Of a stretch of 64,000 nt of DNA, positions 36,984-49,453 are shown piece after piece. The position numbers were made by a program, and so were the translations under genes. Source of the stretch: Seriola aureovittata (taxonomy: Eukaryota > Chordata > Actinopteri > Carangiformes > Carangidae); assembly GCF_021018895.1 (NCBI RefSeq), contig NC_079375.1:62001-126000 (forward strand). Reading direction: 5' to 3'. The notes under the pieces were generated by a model. That model searched no databases. It had not been told where the DNA came from and saw only the letters and a program-made list of their open reading frames with translations. Numbering within the stretch: position 1 is the stretch's first letter; every line of letters begins with the position of its first letter.

Positions 36984-37255
36984 GGAATATGTGTTGGTGG
37001 GATTGAGGAGCTTGAGGAGCTTATTCCTTCCACCGTCCGACTATATCCTCAGTTGACATCAGCAGCTCCCCGCCCCCACTGTAAACACTGTGAGCGGGTT
37101 GCCGCCTTCCCCCCCTGAGGCGCCGGACAATTTGCCAGAACCTTTTTGGAGCCGATTGATAGCCTTCCTCCATAGTCTCAACGAACTCCTCCCACGTCTG
37201 AGTTTTTGCCTCAGTAACTGCCGTGGCTGCGCTCCGCTTGGCCCGCCGGTACCAG

Positions 37256-38030
37256 TCAGCTGATTCTGGAGACCCACAGGCCAACCACGCCCTGTAGGCC
37301 TCCTTCTTCAGTCTGACGGCTTCCCCTACCTCTGGTGTCAACCAGCGGGTGGTGGTCGGTTGACAACTCTGCTCCTCTCTTCACCCGAGTGTCCAAAACA
37401 TGCGGCCACAGGTTTGATGATACGACCACAAAGTCGATCATAGACCAGTGACCTAGGGTGTCCTGGTGCCATGTGCACCTATGGACGTCCTTATGCTTGA
37501 ACATGGTGTTAGTTATGGCCAAACTGTGACTAGCACAGAAGTCCAATAACTGAACGACAGGCCGTTCCTCCCCACCACACCCCTCCAGGTCACGCTGTCA
37601 TGAACTTGCCCACGTGAGCGTTGAAGTCTCCCAATAGGACAATGGAGTACTTTCCAGCACCCGTCTCAAGGACTCCAAAAAGGGCGGGTAATCTGAACTG
37701 CTGTTCGGTGCATAGGCACCGACAACTGTCAGAACCCGATCCCCGACCCGAAGGCGCAGGGACACAACCCTTTTGTCCACTGGGGTGAACCTCAACACAC
37801 AGGCAGAGAGCCTGGGGGCCACCAAAAAGCCCATCCCGGCCCTCCGCCTCTCACCTGGAGCAACTCCAGCAAAAAGGAGAGATCAGCCCCTTTCAAGGAC
37901 TTGGGTTCCGGAGCCGTCGGTATGTGTTGAGGTGAGGCCGATTATATCTAGCTGGTTCGCTCAACCTCTTCCACAAGCTCCCGCTCCTTCCCCGCCAGAG
38001 AGGTGACATTGCATGTTCCGAAAACCAGTT
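37256..38030 (-). pseudogene. LINE endonuclease domain, frameshifted
   Basis: Minus-strand pieces: WKLVFGTCNVTSLAGKEREL (about 38030-37970), VLTVVGAYAPNSSSDYPPFL (about 37740-37680), MDFCASHSLAITNTMFKHKD (37546 onward) and RGAELSTDHHPLV (about 37360). The last carries the SDHH-like catalytic His of AP endonucleases. At least two frame breaks separate them. The segment with the expected GDFNA motif reads WETSTLTW and is altered. Confidence 0.6.
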
Positions 38031-39479
38031 TCCATAACCGAGGATCAGACTGCCAAGGCCCCTGCCTTGGTCTGCTACCCAATCCACATTGCACCGGACC
38101 CCGTTGACTCTTCCTGCAGGTGGTGGGCCCACTGGGAGACGAACCCATGTAACTGGTTCGGGCTGGGCCCTGCTGGGCCCCATGGGCCAAGGCCTGGCCA
38201 CCAGGCGCTCGCCCGCGGTCCCCAACCCCAGGCCTGGCTCCAGGGCGGGGCCCCGGTAACCCTCAGGGCTGGGTACTCGGGTTCTTGTTTGTTCTGTTCT
38301 TTGGGGTCTTCTGAACCGTTCTTCGTCTGGCCCTTCACCTGGGACCAGTCTGCCTTGGGAGACCCTACCAGGGGCAAAATGCCCCAGACAACATAGTTCC
38401 TAGGGTCATTAGGGTTCTCAAACTCCTCCACGACGGTAAGGTTATGGTTCAAGGAGGAGATAGACAGAGTTTGACACAATCAAAAACTGATATATTTTTT
38501 GAAAGTATACTACAAATAATATTAATATTTGAAATTTGGAGCACAGATTGAGGGTTTTCACAGCTTTACTATTACATGAGGTAGATATAGGACTTTGCTT
38601 CCTTCTTAAAAGTACAAAAAGAAGGTTTAGTTTTTAACTCCTTACATTTATGGATATAAAACTTGGCAAGTAATATGATGAGACTGCATAGAAAAAAATT
38701 TGTTTTCTAGATTTCTTGTATAATTTGTGAACCCAAACAATACATCCTTCAAACAAAGTAAAAAAGCATCATAGATAAAGTCCAAAACAGATGAAAGATA
38801 GTCTCTGGGTGCATGTCACAAAAACTGCAGTCTACATCAATGTATTTCTTGAATCTTACTAAAAATGATTTGACAGGATAGCAATGATGGATGAAATCTC
38901 TAACTTAACTTTGTTAACTAGTAGAAATCTGTTAGGGAGAGTCCATGTCTAGTCCTAGTCAATATCCTGAACAAGAACATTCCAGATTGCGATATAAGGA
39001 ACAGAGATACAACTAGCCTGGAACAAGCTGTGGATATTCCTATTGTTTTTTCTTACAGGAAGCAGGCATAAAACACAGTTTTCCAATAGGTGTGTCAACT
39101 GGATCACGTGAAGGTGTCACATTAGAAGGTGGAAAATAATAACCCTTATCTCTATGATAACACCTGATGGCATGGCATCAAAGACAATAGGAAATTGTTT
39201 TTGGGCTCACAGGGATCTTAAAATGTTAAATAAATTCTTGGTAACTGAAAAGCTTACCCTCCTTATTCAAAGGTTGAATCATCAATACAATGTCATTGTT
39301 GAACCAATTGTCAAAAAATAAGGATTTCTTTTTTTAACACACATCCTTGTTGTTCCATATAAAATATCTATTTGAAGAGAAATTGTGCTCATAAATAAGT
39401 GACCAGGACACATGTGCTTGCTTATGGAAATTGGAGAGAGAGACTGGAATCCGATCAATATTACATAGTAGAACAAATC

Positions 39480-40320
39480 TCAGACCACCCAGATTAGAAA
39501 ACTGCGAAACCAATCTGGGAGATGTGCCATTTTTTTTTATTTAATTGAGCTATTTCCATTGGTGTATATGTTTTTAATAGTTCTGCAAAGAAAGTCACCA
39601 AAGCCAAATTTGTTAAGCGTTTTGAAGATAAATTAATGCTCAATTGAAACAAAGGCTTTATAAAAATGGATGAAGCTTTCATTATTAACTAATTCTGGGT
39701 AATCTAATATATCAAGTTCAAGTCAAATATTGTTGGAAATATGCCTATCCTTCATAAAACCAGACTGTGTTTCATCTATGATATCCAAAACAGCTTTTAT
39801 TTGTTTAGCAAAAGTAATTGCTAAAATTGTGTAATCATTATGTAGGAGGCTAACTGGGTGCCAATTATCAATAAGTAGCAGATCTTTCTTTGGTTTAGGA
39901 ATAAGCGTTATTAGGCACTGTGTTAAAGTGGGAGGGAGAACACCTTTGTCTATACTCTTGCAAAATACCTCTAATAAAATGGGAACCAGGAGGATTTATA
40001 AAACTCTGATGTTATACCGTCCACTCCAGGAGATTTGTTGTTCTTTAAACTACTGATTGATTCCTCTACTTCCTTAAGGGAGATTGGACGATCACAGAGT
40101 TCTTGGTCAGCAGTACTGATTGGATTAGTATCAATTAATGGATCCAGAAATCCGACAGTGCTATCTTCACAATAATGGGAGTTATATAGATTTTTATAGA
40201 AGTTGGAACAGAAGTTTCCAATCTGGATTGCATCATCACATACTATGTTCTCTATTCTTAGTTGGTGAACAGTATTATTTTTTGCCTGGGATTTTTCTAA
40301 ACTAAAGAAATATGCTGAGC
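39480..40320 (-). mobile_element. L1-type LINE RT relic
   Basis: Minus-strand pieces near 40085-39990 read PISLKEVEESISSLKNNKSP then GVDGITSEFYKSSWFPF. Further down come LIPKPKKDLLLIDNW-like and ETQSGFMKDRHISNNI-like residues (about 39900-39730) and ILDYPELVNNESFIF (about 39690). These are the fingers and palm entry of an L1 clade RT. The catalytic FADD box is not visible and stops are frequent. AT-rich sequence from 38480 to 39480 may be further decayed parts of the same element. Confidence 0.6.
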
Positions 40321-41923
40321 TCTGTTCACTAGACCTCCGGCTACATGCCTGACCAGAATTGGCTCACCAGATCTCGAGTGCCTATGGAATAAAGTCTGCT
40401 GGCAACCCCTAACCCTAACCCTGCGAAAGATGTCAGAATGTGTTCAGTTTGACCCAAAAAAGCAGTTGTTTGTTTGTGCTCTCCTATCGCTCAGAGCAGT
40501 TTATTCTGCTTTAATCATCATGTTAAGCATGCTTTTTGTCAATTCAAACTCATTTTTCACATTAACTGATTTCTCTACAGAAAGCCTCAAGATGAGGTTT
40601 TGAAGATGAGAAGTTGCAATCATGACAAATATGAAGAAAAACTTGCTTATCTCTCATATTATGGTCACTTTGTTCATCTGCACGCTTTTAGTTCCAAAAG
40701 CAGTTCATTCTGAGCTACATATCGTATTAACCTGCTTCTTCATGCGGAGCCATTTATCACTTCAACAGCCTTTTCTATCAGAAAAGCCTCAGTAAGATGT
40801 TTCCCGTGTTGTCTAGTTGCAAATAGGATGAATATGAAGGAAAAATAACAATTCTCTGTCATATTATGGTCAGTTTGTGGTGAAAAGGTGTTCATCTGAG
40901 TGTTTCTAGTGACAAAAGCAGTTAATTCGCAGTTAGACAGAGCAGTGCTAGTCAGAGGCTAGAGATAGTTTAACAGGGGCTTCCTGTCTGTGCCTTGCCA
41001 TTTTGTCAATGTGTTGACCTGGACCTTGTTGTAATACCATGTTTTTTAAAATTATTTATTAAATTGTTTATTTCACTAAATCTGTACTTTAAGTACTTTG
41101 AGTAAATTCATAATATATACCTTATTGTGAAGTAAGTGTGAGTCTTTATGGTATTATCGTTTCAGTTACATTTATATTGTTTATTGTTATAATAAGGTAC
41201 CAATATACTGTGAAGATGAAGTTCTTCAACTCTGAGATACAGGTTACCTGCTAATGTTATGTTATGTTAGGGAATTGTTTACTTGTGCTTTACTAGTTTA
41301 GTTTATATTCAGCTAGAAGAATTTCCAGGTTAACAGTTTACAGACACATAGGCACTTGATAAAATGGATTGCTATTACACTCCTTAACCAGTAGGTGACT
41401 CTGTAAGACTGAATAGTAAAGACAGAAGCATGGGAAGGAGTCTGACACAGGTAGTGTGGTAGTGAGTTTTTTTCTTTTCAATGTGAGAACGATATCATAC
41501 TTCTGCTCCTGACAGAAGACAGAAAACCATCAATCTTCAAATTAAAGAGGTCCCTGTCAGGTAACATAAATTAAGTCTTTGCACCTCATGCAGAATGTTT
41601 GTATGTTAACTGATACATGCCTGCATAGCTGACAGTAACCAGGAACACATATCTACATATTTATCCATCCATCTGGAGCCTAGCCTACCATGCTCGCTGG
41701 GTGAGAGGGAAGGGACACCCTGGTCAGGTCAGCAATCTATCTGTCTGTGGAACCTTTCAGAACCTATGTAAAACTGATAGTGGGTTGCGTTGTGAAAGCG
41801 TCTGTTTAATTGTGATTTGGACCCAGTGGAGATTGTTCAAGTTTCATATAATCTTTTTCTGATTTGACCCTGGTGCAAAGGTTATTCATTTTATTGTGTT
41901 ATTGAGGTTATTGTGTTACATAG
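40321..41923. other. non-coding stretch with a short telomere-like tract
   Basis: A CCCCTAACCCTAACCCTG tract lies at about 40408-40425, too short to be more than an interstitial telomere-like motif. I see nothing else. Confidence 0.4.
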
Positions 41924-42195
41924 TGTTGGATTCTGTTTTATTTTGGTGTTTCCTGTTGACCCTGTTGCTGATCCCTCGAAGTTGATCGCCTAATTGACAC
42001 ACACTTATGATGACTAGTGGGCTGAGTCTATTTAGGCCGGCCCTTTGTTTCAGCTGCTGTAGCAGCACCTTTTTGGTGCAAGGTATCTGTTTTCTTTTCA
42101 GTTTCACCCATCTATTTTCAATAAACTTTAATGTAGTAAACTTCCTATAGGTGTTGTGTCCATTATTATGTTTAGTGTTTGAACCAGCCGTAACA
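41924..42195 (+). mobile_element. short solo LTR, TSD ATAG
   Basis: A 272-bp segment starting TGTTGGATTCTG and ending CCAGCCGTAACA. It is flanked by a 4-bp direct repeat ATAG (41920-41923 and 42196-42199). An AATAAACTTTAATG polyadenylation signal is near 42120, followed by a short U5-like tail, which gives the plus orientation. No internal region remains, as expected after LTR-LTR recombination. Confidence 0.6.
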
Positions 42196-42644
42196 ATAGT
42201 ATAGTTTTCATAAAGCAATTAAAGCTTGTTATTTCAATTTAAAAGTCTACTTTCAGTCTAATGAATAAAATAAACATCAAATATTAAACATCAAATATCT
42301 GGCAAAAGTGTCTTTATAATGGAACTTAGGCCTTGTCCTAATGATGCAAAACGTAATTTCTGAGGTCCACAAGATGTTGGACATTTTCATTTGAGATTCT
42401 GCTCCATGTAGACATGATTGCATCACACCATTTTGACTGTTGTTCAGTCTGAAGCTTTTCTGCTCACCACAGTTGTAAAGAGTAGTAATCCGAGTTTCTG
42501 TAGCCTTTCTTTCAGTTACAAAAGGTCTGCCCATTCTCCTCTGACCTCTGTCATCAACAAACTGGATGTTTTTGTTTTTCACACCATTCTGAGTAAAACC
42601 TCTGGAAAGCTATGCCTAAAAAAATCCCAGGAGATCAGCAGATT

Positions 42645-42669
42645 TCTCTCTCTCTCTCTCTCTCTCTCT
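42645..42669. repeat. (CT)n microsatellite
   Basis: About twelve CT units. Confidence 0.9.
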
Positions 42670-43635
42670 GGTACTTTTCAACAAACTCCTCCAATCTTAA
42701 AAGTCTTAAATGATGGCACAACCTAAAAGACGAGTGGGTGTTAAAAGATCCTTGATCACATTTTTGACTTTCGCATGTCATTTTAATGGTCACCTGGCTT
42801 TGGGATATACTGACTTTCATCCAATTATTAAACACTTTACCATTTGCAATATTGTTACATTGGTTATAATGTAAATTTTGATTATTTGTAATATTGGTAT
42901 ACAGTATATGATGGACATCTGAAACATTACGTATCATTAATGACACTGAGTAAAATACCACAAAGTAAAGTGTTTAGTCTGTATGTTTCTCTTTTCAGTT
43001 TTGCAGTGTTGACCAAGTCAACAGCCAGGCATTTTGCAGGTTTAATTATCCTCAATCACATGTATCCTAAAGTTTTTCATGCTGTGACATTATTTCCATG
43101 AGTTTCTGAAATTCCAGCGTAAATACTGTGAAATGACTTTTTTGAAATCTTATTTTATCCTTTTGTTGTGCATTATTTTAAGTTCTGCTTTCAGTTTATC
43201 TCTTATATTCATTCACACTTAACAGACTCTTTACTGTGCAAGTGCATTTGAATTGATTTCAGGAGAAAGAGAAATATTAAGGAGAGGAGAGAGAGGGAGA
43301 GGGGGATGGGAGAATGTTGCCATGACAACTGCCATAATAATCATCCTAATGATTGATGTGCTGTGCTCCAATTCTTCCTGTTTGGACTCTCTCTGCTTTT
43401 TTCTTTTTCTCTCAGTCTATCTCTGTCTGTTTTAGACCATGTTTGTGCCATTAAAACAGGTGTTACTTATGGTGATGAACAAACAAGCAAACATAAACTC
43501 ATAAATGGCCATTAAAATATTATAGTTTTAACAAATTACAGTATTTTTAAAGCAGTTGTGATGAAAAACCTAAAACTGAACATGAAGAGAAGAGCCTGTA
43601 TTAATCCTTCTGTGTCATTGTATTAGACCATTCAG

Positions 43636-43637
<2 letters not shown>

Positions 43638-43699
<62 letters not shown>
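43638..43699. repeat. (GT)n microsatellite
   Basis: About thirty uninterrupted GT units, followed by GGGTGGGTG. Confidence 0.95.
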
Positions 43700-43707
<8 letters not shown>

Positions 43708-45259
43708 ATGCAGTGTCATAATAGAGCACCCTGTTATATACTTGAAAAGAATTGCTCTATATATGTTACAATGAATTACTGTATGGGTCAGTCTGGGTTA
43801 GTATTAGCAGAGAGACACATGATTTAGGACAAACTGGAATAACATGCAACACAAAAAAATCATTGCGTGTCTGTAGCTGAATCTGTTTCCTGCATGTACT
43901 GGAACAGACTTGGGTTTTGGATATGAAGTCTTTGATACTGCATGACATCATTTTAATAAATTGGATTTTTAAGGTAACAGATCAGCTCCTTGACAGAAAT
44001 ATTATTTTATTATATTTGTTGTGTCCTTTTAACTTCCATTTAACATTTGGTTAAAAAAAAGGAAAAAGAAAAAAATAGGTTTTTGGTAATAATTCTTCGT
44101 GTTACAACTGAAATATGAAACATTGTAACTGAATATTCACGTCTTATTTATCTAATATCACAGAATAATTATTTTAGTATATTGTTGTCTTGTCCTCATG
44201 CGTGGTATATAGGATCTTTTAACCTTATACATTAAGTCACTGTTCTTTTCCACTGACCTTCCTGAGGGAAGCTAATTGACGTCTTTCTAATCTTAAAACA
44301 TCAGCCTACTATTCTAGCATTCTTGACTGTGAGTTCAATCCTTCCACAATGAGCTTTTCAATTTTTCAAGCTCTGCTAAATCTAAAATTTCTTTTCTCTT
44401 ATAATATATTATAAAATAATATAATATGGCGGGACTGTGTATAATCAGAGTAATTGAGTTGAAAACTGTTGTGGAACTGCTGTAAACATCATCATTGTGT
44501 TACATTTGCATTAAGCCTAGTGTCAGAAAAACACATAGAACCTTTTTGTTACTATTCTTTTTGAAAGAGCAATGCAACACCACTCGACCAGCCAACCAAT
44601 GGTGTAATTTCATGACTCAGTCACATGGCATTCAGCTGATCAATGGCATAACTTCATCCCTCAACTCTCATCACTGACTCAGTTAGTCATACACGTTCGT
44701 GGTTATAGGGCTGGCCTTGCTGTTGCACCTAAAAAAAAAATAAAAAAAAGTCAATACAGCATAACCATAAATCTTGTCTTTTCAATTCCATGCATTCATT
44801 TTTTTTTTGTCACGTGGTGCCTAAATTACCACCAATCCAACTTGGCTGATGAGTTTAATCAGGCGTGTTAGGCTAGTAGTGGCTCATGTAGCCAGGAGCA
44901 GAGGTGAGTAGCAGGCTACAGAGGTCTGGTAAGCTCACTTCTTTCTTACTCCACACCACACCATCAAAGATTTTTCATACCGGAGCCATTTTGCAGAAAG
45001 TAGCCAAGCTCCAAAAAGCAGCTGGGGGCTGTGAGATGATGAATATGTTTTTCTGAATATCAGAAAAACACAAATATATCTCTGTATTGGTGTGCTAGTC
45101 AAGAGGGCACTTTTATTAAATCTATTAATTACAAAATTTATGTAAAAAGAATCTGAAGTCATCACTTTAGGCTCTGGAAAACAGTGTGGGGCATTTCTAA
45201 AGAAAAACTAATTAAATGTCAATTGAAAATAATCATTAAAAGAAAACCTCACACCAGAG

Positions 45260-45525
45260 TGTAAGGTAGGCTGGACCCAAATGCAGCCAACACAAGGGAA
45301 TCGCGAAAAAATGTTTAATAAACAGAAGAACTTACAAGAACTGGTGAACCAACCGAACAGGAAGCAGAAGCACGATGTAACACTGAGGACTAAACAGAAA
45401 GCTGAAGCATGAAGAAACACAGGGGACTTCAAACAAGAACCAGAAGCACGAGGTAAGACAAGCAACTTGAACTGGTAACACAGGGGACAATAACAGACGA
45501 ACTGACCCAGACAAAGGGGAGGACA
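45260..45525 (-). repeat. truncated 3' LTR of the family A element
   Basis: Matches the 47771 LTR from TAAGGTAGGCTGGACCC through GACCCAGACAAAGGGGAG, then diverges. The first half (U3 side) is lost or replaced. Confidence 0.7.
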
Positions 45526-45699
45526 GGGGCCGGTGGACACGAAGGAAAGTAACTGGGCAAGGGAAGGAGCCCGGGATCACAGGGGCAGAGCAGAAGAGCA
45601 GTAATTGATGCTCAGAGGCAAAACAGGGCAATTCGGGAGGACAGCCATGAGACCGTACAGTTGTGCTAGGCAGTTCAATGGGGTGACCCAGAGGTCAGG

Positions 45700-46279
45700 T
45701 AAATGGACAGAACAGTTCTGAAGGCCAGGGGCGAAGACCCGGTCTCTCCAGAGGACGATGGCGAAGACCGGGTCTCTCCTGAGGTTGAGCTGGAGTACAG
45801 CGGCAAAGACGGGGCCCCTCTGAAGGGCAACCAGGAGGTCGCCGTTGCAGGCGGAGCCCCTCTGGAGGGCGACCAGGAGTTCACTGGGTTGGTGTCTGGG
45901 GAACAGGAGCAGGAGGTGGCCGAACCCCCGACTGGGGAACAGGAGCAGGAGGCAGCCGAACCACCCACTGGGGAACAGAAGCTGGTGTGGACCGGACCGT
46001 CAACTGGAGATCAGGAGCTGGTGTCAGCTGGACCGCAGACTGGGCATCAGGAACTGGAGTCGGCCGGACTGCTGACTGGACATGAGTAGCAGGAGTTGTA
46101 TCGACCGCTGACAGGATACGAGGAGCAGGAGACAGCCAGACTGTCGACTGGGAATCAGGAACAAGAGTTGGCCGGGCCGCCGACAGGAAATGAGGAGCAA
46201 GAGTCGGCCGGGCCGCCACAGCTGGGAATACAGAACAGGAGTCAGCCGCTCCGCCGAGAGGAAAAGAGGAGTAGGAGGG
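45700..46279. repeat. imperfect coding-like tandem repeats in the family A interior
   Basis: Degenerate units of about 39-48 bp, such as variants of ACTGGGGAACAGGAGCAGGAG and ACTGGACATCAGGAACTGGAG. On plus they read TGEQEQEAAEPP, TGDQELVSAGPQ and similar. On minus they read PAPVPQSGVRPPPAPVPQ and PTPVPDAQSAVQLTPAP. At least ten units can be counted. The minus strand, in the element's own sense, gives the longer Pro-rich frame (45881-46300), but no function can be assigned. Confidence 0.7.
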
Positions 46280-47024
46280 TGTGAGGGAGCTGGCAAGCAT
46301 CCCCCCTCACTAAGGTGAAAAAACAATACAGATTGGCTAAAACAGGAAGTTTATTTTTTGTTGTGCTTTTATTTTGGGAACCCCTACTAACCACTCTCTC
46401 TGTTTGAGGTCTACTTCCGGGGGCCGTGTTTTCATGGAGTGCACACATGGGAATGCTGCCAGACTCAGCAGGTGTCAATTACCTCATCAGGCTGTACCAA
46501 GTCGGCAGGAAGGAGAGAGGGGAGTGGGTAGAGGGGTTTTACTTAAGTTTGGCTTTTGTTGGGTATTTCTTTAGTTTATTATGTATTCTATTTTGATCTG
46601 TTAGGCCAAAGGTTAGTTTATGTAATTATCAGTGTGGTTAAATTGTAAAGGTATTCGTATGTGTGGTGCTAGTGTCTAGGGTCCCTGCACTAGGTGATGT
46701 TTGGTAGAGGCTAGGGGTACTTATACCAGGTTGGAAAGCAGGGTAGGGTGTCAAAGAATGGGGGTCAGGTTGGACGTCACCGGCGCTGCTGCTATCCACT
46801 GTAACCTGCTACACCAGTCAGACTGCTTTGGTTGTCCAGCCATCCTGTGACCACTATGTAAGAACTGTTGGACTTTGTTTGTGTCATTTGCCTCAGCTCA
46901 CCAGTAAACTAAGAGCTCTGCAACCAACTTTTGTGTGACTGATTCTGTCCTCTCTCATGCTTGCACTCCAATCCTGCTGGCCTTCATCCTGATTGTAAGG
47001 ATTCACCATCATCCAAACCTTACA
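46280..47024. mobile_element. solo LTR nested in the family A element, TSD GAGGG
   Basis: A 745-bp segment, TGTGAGGGAGCTGGC to CCAAACCTTACA, with TG...CA ends and flanking GAGGG at 46275-46279 and 47025-47029. Removing it rejoins the interior repeats of the host element. Its sequence is unrelated to the other LTRs in the window. Orientation is uncertain (plus is likely: CAGTAAACTAAGAGCTC followed by a short U5). Confidence 0.8.
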
Positions 47025-47557
47025 GAGGGATGTTGCCCAGAACCACCAACTCGGGAACAAGCGAGGAGTCGACCGGGAGACCCCCGACACTGGAACAGCT
47101 GATGCGTCAGCCAGGGTGGTTGGCAAAGGCTCGTGGTCACCGGAGAGCTGAGGCTCTGGATAGCTGGACCTGTGGCTCAGGCTGGAAGCTGGAGACCTGG
47201 GACAATGGTTTGTGCTGGTAGCTTGTGTCAGGGAGTTGAGGCAATCGGGAATAGGCATTTCTGTGACCTGTCTCTCTTTCCAGGGACTCCGACCCCTAGA
47301 TACCTCCCAGTAAAGGCTAATCGGGTTCCCCAAAAAGGAGACGACTCAGGGTCCTCCAGATCCGAATCCTATAGCAGGTCGGCCAATGTGCTGAGAACCC
47401 TAGCGACTGACAGGGTGCTGCTGCCTTGGAGGATTGAGGCTTGGGCTGGTAGCTGGAAACCTGGGGCTGTTAGTGAGGAACCTGGGGCTGGGGCTGAGGC
47501 TGAGGCTGAGTTTCCCTGTGGTGACGGGAGCCACGATGTCCTCGTCTTCTGTGGCCA

Positions 47558-47752
47558 CTATGAAACCCCGGAAAAATAGCCTGTTCCCTTGAAACAGGAC
47601 TCGTCAGGGTCCTCCAGGTTAGACTCAGACAGCGGGTCAGCCAGTGTGCAAAGGGGCCTGATGACCGACGGGATTGCTGGCTGGGAGGATTGAGGCTGAC
47701 CATGAGGCAACCTCAAAAAAGCCATGAAGCTGGCATAGGCTGCTGGGTCCAT
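47558..47752 (-). CDS. short gag-like frame of the family A element
   Basis: 64 codons starting MDPAAYASFMAFLRLP, 19 bases downstream of the 5' LTR edge in the element's orientation. This start context (a short leader, then ATGGACCC) is what Gypsy gag genes of this type show, e.g. ATGGACCCAGC in the element at 31492. Beyond the start I see no gag motif; the remainder is Ser/Pro-rich (SNLEDPDESCFKGTGYF). A related repeat of this segment appears at 47330-47420 (DSDLEDPESSPFWGTR). It is probably a relic of a gag N-terminus. Confidence 0.4.
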   Translation of the reverse strand: MDPAAYASFMAFLRLPHGQPQSSQPAIPSVIRPLCTLADPLSESNLEDPDESCFKGTGYFSGVS

Positions 47753-47770
47753 ATTTTGGTCAGTTCATAC

Positions 47771-48243
47771 TGTCATGGTTTAAGGTAGGCTGGACCCAAA
47801 TGCAGCCAACACAAGGGAGACGATGAAAAAATGTTTAATAAACAGAAGAACTTACAAAAACTGGTGAATCAACCGAACAGGAAGCAGAAGCATGATATAA
47901 CACTGGGGCTTAAACAGAAAGCCGAAGCACGAGGAAACACAGGAGACCTCAAACAGGAACCAGAAGCACGAGGTATGACAAGGAACTTTAATTGGTAACA
48001 CAGGGAACAATAACAGATGAATTGACCCAGACAAAGGGGAGCACAGAGACTAAATAGACACAAGGGAGGCAAGGGTGATTGAACACAGGTGAAACACATT
48101 AGGGCGGGGCAGACAATCAACAAGGGGGGAAACAAGACAAAGGAAGGAAGTAAAAACAAGTGACACACAAGGGAACAAACTACAAAATAAAACGGGAAAT
48201 GACCAAACTCAAGCATAAATTGTCCGTCATGACAACCATGACA
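47771..48243 (-). repeat. 5' LTR of the family A element (473 bp)
   Basis: Plus-strand text begins TGTCATGGTTTAAGG and ends CAACCATGACA. Read on the minus strand it ends GGCTGCATTTGGGTCCAGCC to CCATGACA, with TTTATTAAAC upstream, like other fish Gypsy LTRs. Shorter relatives are at 7272-7534 and 26728-26985. Confidence 0.75.
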
Positions 48244-48728
48244 CAGAGGACATAACAAACCCCCCAATCAAAAAGTGACTGGTAGCAAAATTAAAAATAA
48301 CAGCACTACACTACCCTTTATATCAGTGTGTGTTCTTGTTTTGATTATTTATTATAATATTATTTCTCTTACTACTAATCAGTTCAGTCCCGTGATTTTG
48401 AATGTGATCCAATTCATAGTTTATTATTCTCTTTCTAAGAGCTATCTCTGTCTGTGTGTGTGTGTGTATGTGTGTGTGTTTTTGTGTAGGCCAACTGTCA
48501 CAGCGGAGTAGACCTCATCATCACATTGTTGTCTATGCAAACTGATGGGCTGCGAGCATCACTATCTCCTCTCTCTCTGTCCCACTCTCAAATTCTGCCT
48601 CTCTCTCAGTACAATTCAATTTAGTTCACTTGCTTTATTGCCAGATGAACAATATTGCAAAAGTGTCATGGATAATGCAATTCACTAATGAGATGAACAG
48701 AAAAAATATTATTCATTAAGCTAAATAA

Positions 48729-48732
<4 letters not shown>

Positions 48733-48764
<32 letters not shown>
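48733..48764. repeat. (AT)n microsatellite
   Basis: About sixteen AT units. Confidence 0.92.
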
Positions 48765-48769
<5 letters not shown>

Positions 48770-49358
48770 AACACGTATATATTAAGATAGCTCTTGCTCT
48801 CGCTCTTGCTCTCTCTCTCACTCACACACACACAAAAACACATGCACACACAGTTATGTATACAGACATTTGTGGGTTACAACCATTTAGACAAAAATGT
48901 GTAAATAGTTGTACTTTAAAATGCATAAGAATATTGTTCATAGAGAAAAGGGATGCACCTGTATTTAGAACAGCAAATATGAAGGCTGGTGTAACTATAT
49001 GTTAAATCTGTATTGTTTGTTTGCAGTGTATCCTTTTTTTTATTTTTCATTCTCTCTTGCTCATTTAAATCTAATAAGTTAATTTAGTTTACTTCATTTA
49101 CGACTTTCAAGAACAAGCTAATGTGTGGTACATAAAAATGCAGACTACAGAGTTCATACACACAAAATAGCATTTTCAAACACACACACATACACACACA
49201 CAGGGTAACCCAGCCCATACATACTTAGTAAACATACATACAGTGTGTGATATGCCCATCCCCCACATGCGCACATGAATATATGCAACCCTCCCCTCTT
49301 TAAGAGGCATAATTCACTTCCACATCCTCCTCCCCCACAGTTCTTCTCTACAAAACTC

Positions 49359-49388
49359 CACACACAAACACACACACACACACACATA

Positions 49389-49451
<63 letters not shown>
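49359..49451. repeat. (AC)n microsatellite with interruptions
   Basis: CA units with interruptions near 49367 and 49387-49392, then about thirty pure units. Confidence 0.93.

Positions 49452-49453
<2 letters not shown>

Larger units (their letters stand above)
35400..38480 (-). mobile_element. nearly full-length but dead non-LTR retrotransposon
   Basis: On the minus strand a single LINE pol can be followed from an endonuclease start near 38030 (WKLVFGTCNVTSLAGKE) to an RT tail near 35455 (GLGVEPLLLHVERSQLRWFG...LLPPRPG). The lineage is a fish family with GKEREL/AYAPNSS endonuclease and YRGITLLS RT; I cannot fix the clade (RTE-X or I-like). It is broken by frameshifts at about 35810, 37020, 37260 and 37590. 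It is inserted between the retroviral remnant and an L1-type relic. Confidence 0.75.
42196..45254. other. non-coding stretch with microsatellites
   Basis: Contains the CT and GT runs listed separately. Open frames here are short and lack family motifs. Confidence 0.35.
45260..48243 (-). mobile_element. pol-less LTR element (family A) with repetitive interior, TSD CAGAG
   Basis: The 5' LTR on the minus strand is 47771-48243 and a truncated 3' LTR is at 45260-45525. The outer flanks carry the same 5 bp, CAGAG (45255-45259 and 48244-48248). The shared LTR text includes GCAGCCAACACAAGGGA and TTTAATAAACAGAAGAACTT. The interior, 45526-47770 minus a nested solo LTR, shows no protease, RT or integrase motif. 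It holds Pro/Ala-rich and Gln/Glu-rich imperfect repeats and a minus-strand frame starting MDPAAYASFMAFLRLP at 47752, placed where a gag start would be. This looks like a non-autonomous LTR element that depends on another element's proteins. Confidence 0.7.
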